Shown here one piece after another: positions 1-8,564 of a stretch of DNA of 64,000 bases. Numbering within the stretch: the first letter of the stretch is position 1; each line of letters starts with the position of its first letter. The notes beneath the pieces were generated by a model that was not told where the DNA came from, did no database searches, and was given only the letters and a program-made list of their open reading frames with translations. Source of the DNA: JAUWVG01 sp964633715 (GTDB taxonomy: Bacteria > Acidobacteriota > Aminicenantia > Aminicenantales > Aminicenantaceae); NCBI GenBank assembly GCA_964633715.1, contig CAZWHQ010000016.1:20905-84904 (forward strand), written 5' to 3'. The position numbers were made by a program, and so were the translations under genes.

Positions 1-405
1 CGATTATCCCGTATAATGATAGATCGGATTCAGAAGGAAGGGGATTATGGTCCGTGTATCATCTTTATCTCATCCATTTCGGCTGATGTCTCATCGCCCT
101 CCCGGGCCGAGTACTGTATCTCTAAAGCCGCTCTCAGTCAGATGTCCAGGATTTTTGCCGATCGCCTATCCGAATTCAACATCAATGTTTATGAAGTTCG
201 ACCCGGGATCATACAGACAAGGATGACATCCGCGGTTAAAGATAAGTATGACCGGAAAATAGCCGATGGTCTGATCCCCCAAAAGAGATGGGGGTTGCCT
301 GAGGATGTGGCCCGCGCTGTTGTCTCTCTCGCAAAAGGTGCCTTTTCCTATTCCACGGGAATGGTTGTCGAAGTCAGTGGCGGAATGAACATACGCCGGT
401 TGTAA
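1..405 (+). CDS. SDR-family oxidoreductase, 3' part (cut by window start)
   Basis: The reading frame is open from base 1, so the N-terminal NAD(P)-binding half lies outside the window. What remains is the C-terminal half of a short-chain dehydrogenase/reductase: a catalytic Ser region (ISSISA), the active-site YCISKAA (Tyr-x-x-x-Lys) and the family ending with SGGMNI. SDRs of this type reduce or oxidise secondary alcohols with NAD(P)H; many are named FabG-like or 3-ketoacyl-ACP reductase. It lies 12 bases before a KDPG aldolase/KDG kinase fusion, so a sugar-acid or deoxy-uronate dehydrogenase (KduD-like) is a reasonable inference, but substrate cannot be read from the sequence. An internal ATG at 16 exists but would cut inside the fold. 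Confidence 0.85.
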   Translation, partial: RLSRIMIDRIQKEGDYGPCIIFISSISADVSSPSRAEYCISKAALSQMSRIFADRLSEFNINVYEVRPGIIQTRMTSAVKDKYDRKIADGLIPQKRWGLPEDVARAVVSLAKGAFSYSTGMVVEVSGGMNIRRL

Positions 406-417
406 ACGGGGTGATCT

Positions 418-2163
418 ATGAATAAATCAGAAAATATTTTTGTAAAATTGAAGGAAAAACAATTGGTTGCACTCCTTTCTCCCAAATCTGTTGAAGAATG
501 TGTGGTTTTGTACGAAATATTTCAGTCAGAGGGAGTTTTACTCGAAATTGCTCTCCGGTCGGAGTTCAGCCTGGACGGGATCGCGGCCATCCTTTCCAGA
601 TATCCCCAAGCCCAAATCCTGGCAGGAACGGTTATGACTGCAAACCAGGCACACAAGGCCATTCAGGCTGGGGCCGTCGGCATTGTGTCTGCGGATTATA
701 TTCCAGAAGTGGTGGATGTTTGTGTGAAAAAAAACATCATGTGTGTGCCCGGAGGCTTGGCTGATGTGGGAAAACAGCTTGTGCAAAAAGCAAAGGCCTA
801 TGGCTGTTCTCTGGAAGTATTAAAAGAAAAATATCCCCACCAATGGATTTATAAACTGTTTCCTGCTTTTTCTGGCGGTTTTTCTCACATGGATTTAGCC
901 AAATCCTGGAGAGGACCTTTTTCTGATCTTACCGTGATGTATACCGGAGGAATTACGATTGAATCCCTCGAAAAAGCGGTCCTTAAAGATCCTCATGGAA
1001 TATTCTGTGCTTCGGCTTTGACAAAAACAACCCACGATATTGAGTCTCTGTCTAATTTGATCCGGATTTGGCGGAAAAAGCTCGATTTTTTTCCTTCAAA
1101 AAAGCTTCAAAAAAAAATCCCGGCAAAGGGTGGAGGAAAATCCGTCAAAACCGTTACATTTGGAGAGATGCTGATGCGGTTGTCTCCTCCTCCTGGAATT
1201 CGGCTGGAAAATGTCAAAAATTTTGATGTGCACTTCGGGGGTGCCGAAGCCAATGTGGCTGTCAGCCTGGCACAATTTGGCCTTCAATCCTTTTATGTGA
1301 CGGTTCTTCCGGAAACTAAAATCGGAGACAGTGCATGCCGTATTTTAAAATCATATGGTGTGGACACACAGTACCTCCTTCGTAAGGGAGAAAAACTTGG
1401 GGTCTATTACCTGGAACACGGTGTTGGTCCCAGGCCTTCACGAGTCCTTTACGACCGGGCTATCTCAGCAATTACAGGATTAAAACCGGATGAGCTGGAT
1501 TGGAACACCATTCTTGACAAAGCGGCTTGGTTTCATTGGACTGGCATCACTCCTGCTCTGAGTGATTCGGTTTTGGATACGCTGAGGCAAGGACTCAAAA
1601 CGGCCAAAAAAAAGGGAATAACTGTCTCGTGTGATTTGAATTTCAGGAAAAAATTATGGAGTGAGGAACGTGCAAAAGACATCATGACAGAACTCATGAC
1701 TTACGTCGATGTCCTTTTTGGCAATGAAGAAGATCCCATCCGGATTTTTGGAATCCTTCCCGGGAAGAGTAACGTAGAAGCCGCTCATTTGGATATGAAG
1801 GGTTACAGAAATATGGCACAGGAGCTGGGAGAACGGTTTGCGCTGCAGAAAGTGGCGATTACGCTCAGAGAAAGTGTGTCGGCTTCCGAAAATTTTTGGT
1901 CTGCGTGTCTATATGACGGCCAGAAGTTTTTTAAGAGCAAAAGGTATTTTATTACTGTATTGGATAGAGTGGGGGCTGGAGATGCTTTTGCTTCAGGTTT
2001 TATTGCCGGATTGTTAAACGGGCAGCCGGATAAAGAGGCGCTTGAATTTGGAGTGGCTGCGGCCTGTCTCAAACATTCCATTCAGGGCGATTTTAACCAG
2101 GTGAGTTCAGAAGAAGTCAAACAATTAGTTGCAGGGGATTCGTCAGGAAGGGTGCAGCGATAA
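418..2163 (+). CDS. eda-kdgK: Fused KDPG aldolase / 2-keto-3-deoxygluconate kinase
   Basis: One 581-residue chain carries two consecutive Entner-Doudoroff enzymes. Residues 1-220 are a class I KDPG/KHG aldolase: catalytic Glu43 and Arg47 in EIALRSE, and Schiff-base Lys146 in IYKLFPA. Residues about 245-570 are a PfkB-family sugar kinase: substrate-side GGAEANVA at 274-281 and the ATP/catalytic signature GAGDAFASGF with Asp522 as base. A lysine-rich linker (220-243) joins them. The kinase would make KDPG from 2-keto-3-deoxygluconate and the aldolase would split it to pyruvate and glyceraldehyde-3-phosphate, so the fusion couples successive steps in the cytoplasm. It is translationally close to both neighbours. 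The fusion order (second enzyme first) is unusual; both halves keep their key residues, so I expect both to be active. Confidence 0.9.
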   Translation: MNKSENIFVKLKEKQLVALLSPKSVEECVVLYEIFQSEGVLLEIALRSEFSLDGIAAILSRYPQAQILAGTVMTANQAHKAIQAGAVGIVSADYIPEVVDVCVKKNIMCVPGGLADVGKQLVQKAKAYGCSLEVLKEKYPHQWIYKLFPAFSGGFSHMDLAKSWRGPFSDLTVMYTGGITIESLEKAVLKDPHGIFCASALTKTTHDIESLSNLIRIWRKKLDFFPSKKLQKKIPAKGGGKSVKTVTFGEMLMRLSPPPGIRLENVKNFDVHFGGAEANVAVSLAQFGLQSFYVTVLPETKIGDSACRILKSYGVDTQYLLRKGEKLGVYYLEHGVGPRPSRVLYDRAISAITGLKPDELDWNTILDKAAWFHWTGITPALSDSVLDTLRQGLKTAKKKGITVSCDLNFRKKLWSEERAKDIMTELMTYVDVLFGNEEDPIRIFGILPGKSNVEAAHLDMKGYRNMAQELGERFALQKVAITLRESVSASENFWSACLYDGQKFFKSKRYFITVLDRVGAGDAFASGFIAGLLNGQPDKEALEFGVAAACLKHSIQGDFNQVSSEEVKQLVAGDSSGRVQR

Positions 2164-2172
2164 GGAGCTAAA

Positions 2173-2877
2173 ATGTCAAATCAAAGTGGTTTTGATGGTT
2201 TTTTCAAGGACACGGTTTCATTTTTTAATCGTTTAAAAAAGCACAATGAAAAGGAATGGTTCCAGAGTCATAGGGAAGATTATGAATCTTTTGTGCTTAT
2301 GCCGGCTCGATCTTTTGTTGTGGAGATGGGTGAACGGCTGAAGCAGATTTCGCCCGATATAAAAGCCGTACCAAAAATCAATAAATCGCTGTTTCGGATC
2401 AACAGAGACACCCGTTTCAGTGCCGATAAATCTCCCTATAAAACACACATGGGAATATTTTTCTGGGAGGGCGTACGGCCGAGGATGGAGTGTTCCGGAT
2501 TCTACATTCATCTCGAACCTCCCAATCTTATGATTGGTGTGGGGATCTACATGTTTCCTAAACAAGAGCTGTTTCGGTTTCGGAAGGCTGTCATTGATCC
2601 AAATTCAGGTGAAAAACTGTCGCAAGTCCTGACATCGATATCTCGATTGGAGGGATATGAAATCGGAGGGACTCACTATAAACGAGTCCCTTCAGGATTT
2701 GAAAGAAGCCATCCAAATTCAAAACTTCTCCTGCACAATGGCCTATATGCGGGAAGGACTATTCCTGTTCCGGATGAGTTTTTCTCTGCGGAGTTGATCG
2801 ATTTTTGCTGGCAAAATTTCAAAGCCCTGGCACCTCTGCACCTGTGGCTGGTTGAAAATAAAATAGGCTTTTTCTAA
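2173..2877 (+). CDS. DUF2461 family protein
   Basis: A 234-residue soluble protein of the DUF2461 (TIGR02453) family. The family signature is clear: an N-terminal NRLKKHNEKEWF stretch followed by a Phe-Arg-Ile-x-Arg-Asp-x-Arg-Phe core (FRINRDTRFSADKSPYKTH, about residues 74-92). No biochemical function is established for the family that I know of. A good AAGGAG site precedes the ATG by six bases, and the gene sits 9 bases after the aldolase/kinase and 22 bases before the mannosidase, so it is transcribed with the sugar genes. Whether it works on sugars or is a passenger cannot be judged. Confidence 0.85.
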   Translation: MSNQSGFDGFFKDTVSFFNRLKKHNEKEWFQSHREDYESFVLMPARSFVVEMGERLKQISPDIKAVPKINKSLFRINRDTRFSADKSPYKTHMGIFFWEGVRPRMECSGFYIHLEPPNLMIGVGIYMFPKQELFRFRKAVIDPNSGEKLSQVLTSISRLEGYEIGGTHYKRVPSGFERSHPNSKLLLHNGLYAGRTIPVPDEFFSAELIDFCWQNFKALAPLHLWLVENKIGFF

Positions 2878-2899
2878 CGTGTTGTTGGATTGAATTGAA

Positions 2900-5404
2900 A
2901 TGGCTTCCAAGAAACTCTATCTTGTGTGTAATGCCCATCTTGATCCTGTCTGGCTGTGGGAGTGGGAAGAGGGTGCAGCCGAAACCTTGTCCACATTCCG
3001 CACGGCTGTAGAACTGTGCGAGGAATTTGAAGAGTTTGTATTTTGCCATAACGAGGCTCTCCTCTATAAATGGGTGGAGACGTACGATCCCGAACTCTTT
3101 GCTAAAATTAAAAAGTTAGTCCATCTGGGGCGCTGGCACATTATGGGAGGCTGGTATGTCCAGCCTGACTGCAACATGCCCAGCGGGGAGTCTTTTGTCC
3201 GTCAGATCCTTTTCGGAAAAAATTACTTCTTTAAGAATTTTGGCTCAAATCCAAAAACAGCGATCAATTTCGATCCTTTTGGGCATACCCGGGGACTGGT
3301 GCAGATCCTCAAAAAATCGGGGTACCTTTCCTATCTTTTTTGCCGCCCGGATCCGAAGGAATTAAAACTTCCCGCTGATGATTTTATGTGGATTGGATAC
3401 GATGGATCAAAGATTCTGGCTCATAGATCCCGTGACCACTACAACTCGCAGAGAGGGAAGGCGGCGAAGAAAACTAAAGACTGGCTGAAAAAAAATAAGA
3501 AACGTTCCATAGGACTTCTTCTCTGGGGAATCGGAAATCATGGAGGAGGGGCCTCTCGAAAAGACCTCAAGGACCTCCGTAACCTCATAAAAAAGAACCA
3601 AGACAGAAATATTCTCCATGCAACACCGGAAGTTTATTTCGACGAAATAGCGCCAGATCAAGATATGTATCCAAATTGGCAAAAAGATCTCAATCCGTGG
3701 GCCGTAGGATGCTACACCTCGATGGCTCAAGTCAAACAGAAGCACCGCCTGCTCGAAAACACCTATTTTAGAACGGAAAAACTGGCGACACACGCTGCAC
3801 TCGAAGGCTTGATGCCTTATCCCCGCAAGGAGCTTCAAACGGCTTTAGAAGACCTATTGTTTTGTCAATTCCACGACATTCTTCCCGGATCATCAATTGT
3901 TGAAGTGGAAGAAAATGTGCTCCAAAAGATAGGTCATGGATTGGAGATTCTGTCTCAAATCAAATCGCGGGCTTTTTTCAAGTTGATTGAGGGCCAGGCT
4001 CGGGCTGAGGAGGGAGAATTTCCTGTTTTTGTTTATAATCCCCATCCTTTTTCGGCTACCGCGACAGTGGAGTGTGAATTCCAGCCACCTGAACCGAATG
4101 AGGATCCAAATATTTTCAGGATGCCGGAAATGGAGGATGAAACCGGAAAGAAAATCCCTCTTCAACTGGAACAGGAAAGTTCAAACATTTCAGTAGACAT
4201 GAGAAAGAGAATCGTTTTTCGGGCCGACCTTAAACCCAGTCAGATGAATAGGTATAGCTGCCAATTGAAAACCATCGGTCCGCCCCCTGTCTTAAAAGCT
4301 GCGGCCGATTCCATATTGAATTTTAAGACGGAATCTCTTGAAGTGTCACTCAACTGTGAAACGGGCCTTTTGGATAAATATGCCGTTAACGGCGATGATT
4401 TTCTTAAATCAGACTCTCTTCGCCTGCTTGTCTGTAAAGATAATGCCGATCCATGGGGAATGTTGGTGCGGAGTTTCAGGGAAGTTGAAGGTGTTTTTAC
4501 TCTTTTGTCCGGAGAGTTGAGCGCCCGGTTTTCTGGTGTTTCGGCCAAAGAATTGAGACCTGTGAGGATTGTCGAAGACGGACCTGTGCGGACAGTCATC
4601 GAAGCGGTCTTTCAGTACAATTCCTCATATGCCTGCTTGACTTATGTGATCCCAAAAAAAGGGACAGAACTGGAGGTCCGTGTTCGAGTCGTGTGGAATG
4701 AAAAGGACCGCTTTCTCAAATTGTCTATGCCCACTCAGTTTACCAAGGGGACGTGTAAAGGCCAGGTGGCCTATGGTGTCGAAGAATTCGACCGCTTTGG
4801 AGAGGAACTGCTCGCTCAAAAGTGGGTGGCGTCCGTATCTGAGGACAGAAAACAGGCTTTGACTGTGATAAATTCAGGGACATATGGATTCGACTTTTTT
4901 AATGGTGAGTTGAGATTGTCTCTGCTTCGTTCCCCCGCATATGCAGGCCATCCCGTTGGTTCCAAGCCCATTGTTCCTCAAAACAGGTTCAGGCCGCGCA
5001 TCGATATTGGGGAAAGGATGTTTTTTTTCTGGATAAACGGCGGAGAAGCGGAGGATCTTCTCTCTACGATCGATCGAAATGCCCTTTTAAAAAATGAAAC
5101 ACCTATAGTGTTGTGCTCTTTTCCTTCCGGAAAGGGGAAGGGACACCTTCCAGGAATAATACTGGATGATGAAGCTGTACAAATGACGACATTTAAAATG
5201 GCAGAGAAAAAAAATAAGCTGGTGCTCCGGCTATTTGAGCCAACAGGGAAGAGGAGATCCAGCCGAGTGGACGTTCCTTCCTTGAACCTTTCCTTTGACG
5301 TTTCACTAAAAAAATTCGAAATAAAGACCTTTGTTATTGATTTAGAGACAAAGGGAGTTGTCGAGACAGATCTCCTTGAAAGGAGTTTGAATGAAGAGGG
5401 TTGA
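2900..5404 (+). CDS. Alpha-mannosidase, glycoside hydrolase family 38
   Basis: The 834-residue protein has the GH38 catalytic layout. The metal ligands His13 and Asp15 lie in AHLDPVWLWEW, the nucleophile/metal ligand Asp125 in INFDPFGHT, and the fourth metal-ligand His325 in CQFHDILPGSS; a beta-sandwich C-terminal region follows. GH38 enzymes are retaining, Zn-dependent alpha-mannosidases acting on alpha-linked mannose in glycans. There is no signal peptide, so it should work in the cytoplasm on imported oligosaccharides or mannosyl-glycerate-type solutes. The 3' end overlaps the next gene by 14 bases. The exact linkage is unknown; some GH38 members act on 2-O-mannosylglycerate. Confidence 0.93.
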   Translation: MASKKLYLVCNAHLDPVWLWEWEEGAAETLSTFRTAVELCEEFEEFVFCHNEALLYKWVETYDPELFAKIKKLVHLGRWHIMGGWYVQPDCNMPSGESFVRQILFGKNYFFKNFGSNPKTAINFDPFGHTRGLVQILKKSGYLSYLFCRPDPKELKLPADDFMWIGYDGSKILAHRSRDHYNSQRGKAAKKTKDWLKKNKKRSIGLLLWGIGNHGGGASRKDLKDLRNLIKKNQDRNILHATPEVYFDEIAPDQDMYPNWQKDLNPWAVGCYTSMAQVKQKHRLLENTYFRTEKLATHAALEGLMPYPRKELQTALEDLLFCQFHDILPGSSIVEVEENVLQKIGHGLEILSQIKSRAFFKLIEGQARAEEGEFPVFVYNPHPFSATATVECEFQPPEPNEDPNIFRMPEMEDETGKKIPLQLEQESSNISVDMRKRIVFRADLKPSQMNRYSCQLKTIGPPPVLKAAADSILNFKTESLEVSLNCETGLLDKYAVNGDDFLKSDSLRLLVCKDNADPWGMLVRSFREVEGVFTLLSGELSARFSGVSAKELRPVRIVEDGPVRTVIEAVFQYNSSYACLTYVIPKKGTELEVRVRVVWNEKDRFLKLSMPTQFTKGTCKGQVAYGVEEFDRFGEELLAQKWVASVSEDRKQALTVINSGTYGFDFFNGELRLSLLRSPAYAGHPVGSKPIVPQNRFRPRIDIGERMFFFWINGGEAEDLLSTIDRNALLKNETPIVLCSFPSGKGKGHLPGIILDDEAVQMTTFKMAEKKNKLVLRLFEPTGKRRSSRVDVPSLNLSFDVSLKKFEIKTFVIDLETKGVVETDLLERSLNEEG

Positions 5405-6638
5405 GGATCGACCGGTTCGTATTGTTCAAATCGGGATAGGAGGGATGGGATACCACTATCTCAAGACGATTCTGGCGGGATTCCCGCCCGATAAAGTGAA
5501 TCTTTGCGGTGTCGTGGATCCCTATCCGGAGGCGTCGGAGCTCTATGAAGATGTAAAGAGAAGAGATATCCCCATATATCCGATGCTTTATGATTTATTG
5601 GGCTCGGGTTTGACCGCTGATCTGGTGGTTATTGCCTCTCCTCTCCAGTTTCATGTGCCGCAGAGCTTGGAAGCACTCGAAGCTAAAAGTCACGTGCTGT
5701 GTGAGAAACCTCTTGCGGCAACCGTCCAGGAGGCCGACTTGTTGATTCGAAACATACGGTCACACAGCCCTTGGGTAAGAATCGGGTACCAATGGTCCTA
5801 TACTGAGGCGGTTCAAACGCTTAAAAAGGATATCCTAAGCGGGAGGTTCGGAAGGCCTCTGCGGGCTAAATCACTCTATCTTTGGCCAAGAGATTTTGCC
5901 TATTACAAACGTAATGACTGGGCGGGCCGGATCCAGGACCAAGAGGATCGCTGGGTACTGGACAGCCCGGCCAACAGCGCCATGGCTCATGACCTGCACA
6001 ATCTCCTTTTTCTTCTGGGCGAGAGCCTGGACCGGAGTGCTCTCCCGAATGACGTTACAGCCGAGCTTTACAGGGCCTATCCGATTGAAAACTATGATAC
6101 CGTTGCTTGCCGATTCCTGCTGCGTCAAGGTTGTGAGCTTCTTTTTTATGCGACACATGCCACCCGTGAAACGATTGGCCCGATGTTTTCTCTTGAATTT
6201 GAAGAGGCCACAGTCAACTTTGGCGAAAGGGAGCCAGAGATTGTGGCCACTGATTCTTCCGGTGTGGAAATAAAATATGGGTCTCCCGCGGCCGAGGATC
6301 CGTTTAAAAAACTATTTTTAGCCGTAGATGCTGTCCGTGATCCAAAACCTATCGTGTGTGGCCCGGAGGCGGCCCGCTCCCAGACGCTCTGTGTGAATGG
6401 GATTCAAGATTCGGTGGAAGACATCAGGTCCTTTGCACAGTCCATGCTCGGAACAGATGGAAATAAAATATGGGCAAGGGATCTGCAGGAATCTCTTTTA
6501 AGGTGTTACAAAAATGGGACTCTTCCCCATGAAGAGGGCTTTTCCTGGGCCCAGAGAGGGGAAAGGCTGGCTCTGGAAGAATACTGTTTTTTCCCTGGCG
6601 GAATATTTCCACATAAAAAAAAGGGCCGGACGCCATGA
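5391..6638 (+). CDS. Gfo/Idh/MocA-family oxidoreductase
   Basis: This 415-residue protein belongs to the glucose-fructose oxidoreductase/inositol dehydrogenase family. It has an N-terminal Rossmann motif GIGGMGYHYL (15-24), the acidic end of the second strand (VVDPYPEA), and the family's EKP motif at 105-107 that places the catalytic lysine near NAD(P) and substrate. Such enzymes oxidise or reduce sugars and cyclitols at a secondary carbon. The start is fixed by AAAGGAG 6 bases upstream, inside the end of the mannosidase gene, and the stop overlaps the next start by four bases (ATGA), so translation is coupled on both sides. Substrate is probably the monosaccharide or sugar acid released by the neighbouring enzymes. 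Confidence 0.88.
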   Translation: MKRVEDRPVRIVQIGIGGMGYHYLKTILAGFPPDKVNLCGVVDPYPEASELYEDVKRRDIPIYPMLYDLLGSGLTADLVVIASPLQFHVPQSLEALEAKSHVLCEKPLAATVQEADLLIRNIRSHSPWVRIGYQWSYTEAVQTLKKDILSGRFGRPLRAKSLYLWPRDFAYYKRNDWAGRIQDQEDRWVLDSPANSAMAHDLHNLLFLLGESLDRSALPNDVTAELYRAYPIENYDTVACRFLLRQGCELLFYATHATRETIGPMFSLEFEEATVNFGEREPEIVATDSSGVEIKYGSPAAEDPFKKLFLAVDAVRDPKPIVCGPEAARSQTLCVNGIQDSVEDIRSFAQSMLGTDGNKIWARDLQESLLRCYKNGTLPHEEGFSWAQRGERLALEEYCFFPGGIFPHKKKGRTP

Positions 6639-7639
6639 CATCCAGAGAGCTTGTCCAAAGAACCCTGGCCTTTGATTCACCGCTGAGGATTCCCCGTCAG
6701 GCTTGGATTCTTCCCTGGGCGGAAGACCGGTACCCCGATGTCATCGCACGTCTTCACCAAGAGTTTCCGGATGATATTTTAAATGCTCCGGAAATCTATT
6801 GGCGACAGCCCAAAAGACAGGGAGAGAAATACAGCCCTGGAATATTTGTGGACGAGTGGGGATGCATTTTCTCCAATACTCAAAAGGGAGCGATGGGCAT
6901 TGTTCATAAACCTCGAATTGCCAGATGGGAGGATTTGGACGGTTTTAGGGTTCCTGAAGAGACTCTTTCAGTCGACCGTGAAGCCGTAAATGAATTTTGC
7001 CGGAAACAAGAACAATTTGTCTTGAGTGCCGTGATGCAGAGGCCTTTCGAGAGGTTCCAATTTATTCGCACCATGGAACAGGCAATGGTCGATCTACATG
7101 AGCAAACACCGGAACTTTTTGAATTATTAAAACTTATTCACGCACACTACTGCAAAGAAGTGGGCGTCTGGTCCCAAACGGATGTGGACGCAATTGGGAT
7201 TATGGATGATTGGGGATCACAAAAAACTCTTCTCACATCACCGGAAATTTTCCGCAAATTTTTTAAACCCATGTATAAAGATTATGTCGAAATTGCCAAA
7301 AGCTATGGAAAATTTGTTTTTATGCATTCAGACGGATATATCACAGAAATAATTCCGGATTTGATCGAAATCGGAATCGATGCCCTAAATAGTCAGCTGT
7401 TTTGTATGGATATTCAGGACTTGGGAGTGAATCATCGAGGGAAAATAACCTTTTGGGGGGAAATCGACCGGCAGGACCTTCTGCCCCGCGGCAGCAGAGA
7501 GGAAATAGAACAGGCTGTCCGTGTCGTTTTTGAGGAACTTTATGAGAACGGAGGAGTGATCGCCCAATGTGAATTCGGCCTAGAAGCCAAACCCGAGAAT
7601 GTTTTGGCTGTCTTCGACTCTTGGAATAGAATAATATGA
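6635..7639 (+). CDS. Uroporphyrinogen decarboxylase-fold (UroD/MtaA-like) protein
   Basis: A 334-residue TIM-barrel protein of the UroD superfamily. It shows the family's N-terminal RELVQRTLAF (the typical start of the non-haem UroD subfamily), an internal FMHSDGYITEIIPDLIEIG strand that ends in the His-Ser-Asp triad region, and a C-terminal stretch ending NVLAVFDSWN. Members outside haem synthesis include corrinoid methyltransferases and many uncharacterised proteins found in sugar operons. It overlaps both neighbours by four bases. The operon context (mannosidase, MocA-type dehydrogenase, ROK kinase) argues against haem synthesis and for an unknown role in carbohydrate or methyl-group metabolism. 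Confidence 0.8.
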   Translation: MTSRELVQRTLAFDSPLRIPRQAWILPWAEDRYPDVIARLHQEFPDDILNAPEIYWRQPKRQGEKYSPGIFVDEWGCIFSNTQKGAMGIVHKPRIARWEDLDGFRVPEETLSVDREAVNEFCRKQEQFVLSAVMQRPFERFQFIRTMEQAMVDLHEQTPELFELLKLIHAHYCKEVGVWSQTDVDAIGIMDDWGSQKTLLTSPEIFRKFFKPMYKDYVEIAKSYGKFVFMHSDGYITEIIPDLIEIGIDALNSQLFCMDIQDLGVNHRGKITFWGEIDRQDLLPRGSREEIEQAVRVVFEELYENGGVIAQCEFGLEAKPENVLAVFDSWNRII

Positions 7640-8553
7640 GAGAATGTGTCATAGGCGTTGACCTAGGAGGGACGAAAATCGAGGCCTGTCTGCTGGACAG
7701 TCAGGGAAAATGTCTGGAAAGAAAGCGGGTGTTTTCAGAGGCTTCCAAAGGCATGGCCCATGTGATCGATAAAATTGTTCACCTCATTCAAACCGTGTCA
7801 GGAGAAAAATCTTATTCTGCGGTGGGATTAGGCACTCCAGGAACCTTTGTGGAGACTGAAGACCGCATTTATGGTTCCCCCCATACGCCTGTCTATCATA
7901 CAACCGGTTTCATCCCTTCCTTAAAGGAAAAATTGTCTCCTTGTCCAGTTCTTGTGGATAATGATGCCAACTGCCTGGCTGTGGCCGAATTTTTTGCCGG
8001 CTGCAAGGGGACATATCAATCTGTCATGGCGGTCATATTGGGTACGGGTGTTGGTTCTGGTTTAATTTTGAATAATAGGCTTTATCGCGGATCCCTGGGT
8101 GGAGGAGGCGAGATTGGACACATGACGATTGACTTCCATGGCCGGATGTGTGAGTGTGGGCGGCATGGGTGTGTGGAAGCTTATCTCTCAGGGCCGAGTC
8201 TTTGCCGAAGGTTTTTTGATCTCTGCGGTCAAAATCTTCAAGTTCAGGAGATTTATCAACTCTATCAAGAGCAAAATCCTTTTGCCATTGAATTGTTTGC
8301 CGAGAGTGTAAAAATTATGAGTGAAACTTTTGCCAACGCCGTCAATGTCCTTGATATTGAAGCCATTATCCTTGGCGGGGGGGTGTCCAATCTTCCCATT
8401 TGGTATGAGAAGGTGCCTTTGTTTTTAGACAGCCTGTTGTTTGGTGTGCCGAGGGACAGCATCCCTATCTTAAAGGCAAAGCTTGGGGATTCCGCGGGCG
8501 TTTTTGGTGCCGCATACCTGGCCCTGCGGGAACTCGGATTAATGGAATTTTAA
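7636..8553 (+). CDS. ROK-family sugar kinase
   Basis: The 305-residue protein has the ROK kinase fold: an N-terminal phosphate loop VDLGGTKIEA (8-17), catalytic Asp110 in VLVDNDANC, and the zinc-binding signature His162...Cys172, Cys174, Cys179 (CECGRHGC) followed by EAYLSGPSL. ROK proteins of this size without a helix-turn-helix are cytoplasmic hexokinases such as glucokinase, fructokinase, mannokinase or N-acetylmannosamine kinase. Placed after a GH38 mannosidase, phosphorylation of mannose or a related hexose is the simplest inference. It starts inside the stop of the UroD-like gene (ATGA). Confidence 0.9.
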   Translation: MRECVIGVDLGGTKIEACLLDSQGKCLERKRVFSEASKGMAHVIDKIVHLIQTVSGEKSYSAVGLGTPGTFVETEDRIYGSPHTPVYHTTGFIPSLKEKLSPCPVLVDNDANCLAVAEFFAGCKGTYQSVMAVILGTGVGSGLILNNRLYRGSLGGGGEIGHMTIDFHGRMCECGRHGCVEAYLSGPSLCRRFFDLCGQNLQVQEIYQLYQEQNPFAIELFAESVKIMSETFANAVNVLDIEAIILGGGVSNLPIWYEKVPLFLDSLLFGVPRDSIPILKAKLGDSAGVFGAAYLALRELGLMEF

Positions 8554-8564
8554 AGGTTAAGTCA

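Noticed and set aside
6635..7639. Haem-pathway uroporphyrinogen decarboxylase (hemE)
   Set aside because: Sequence start and context fit the non-haem UroD-like group; no other haem genes are near.
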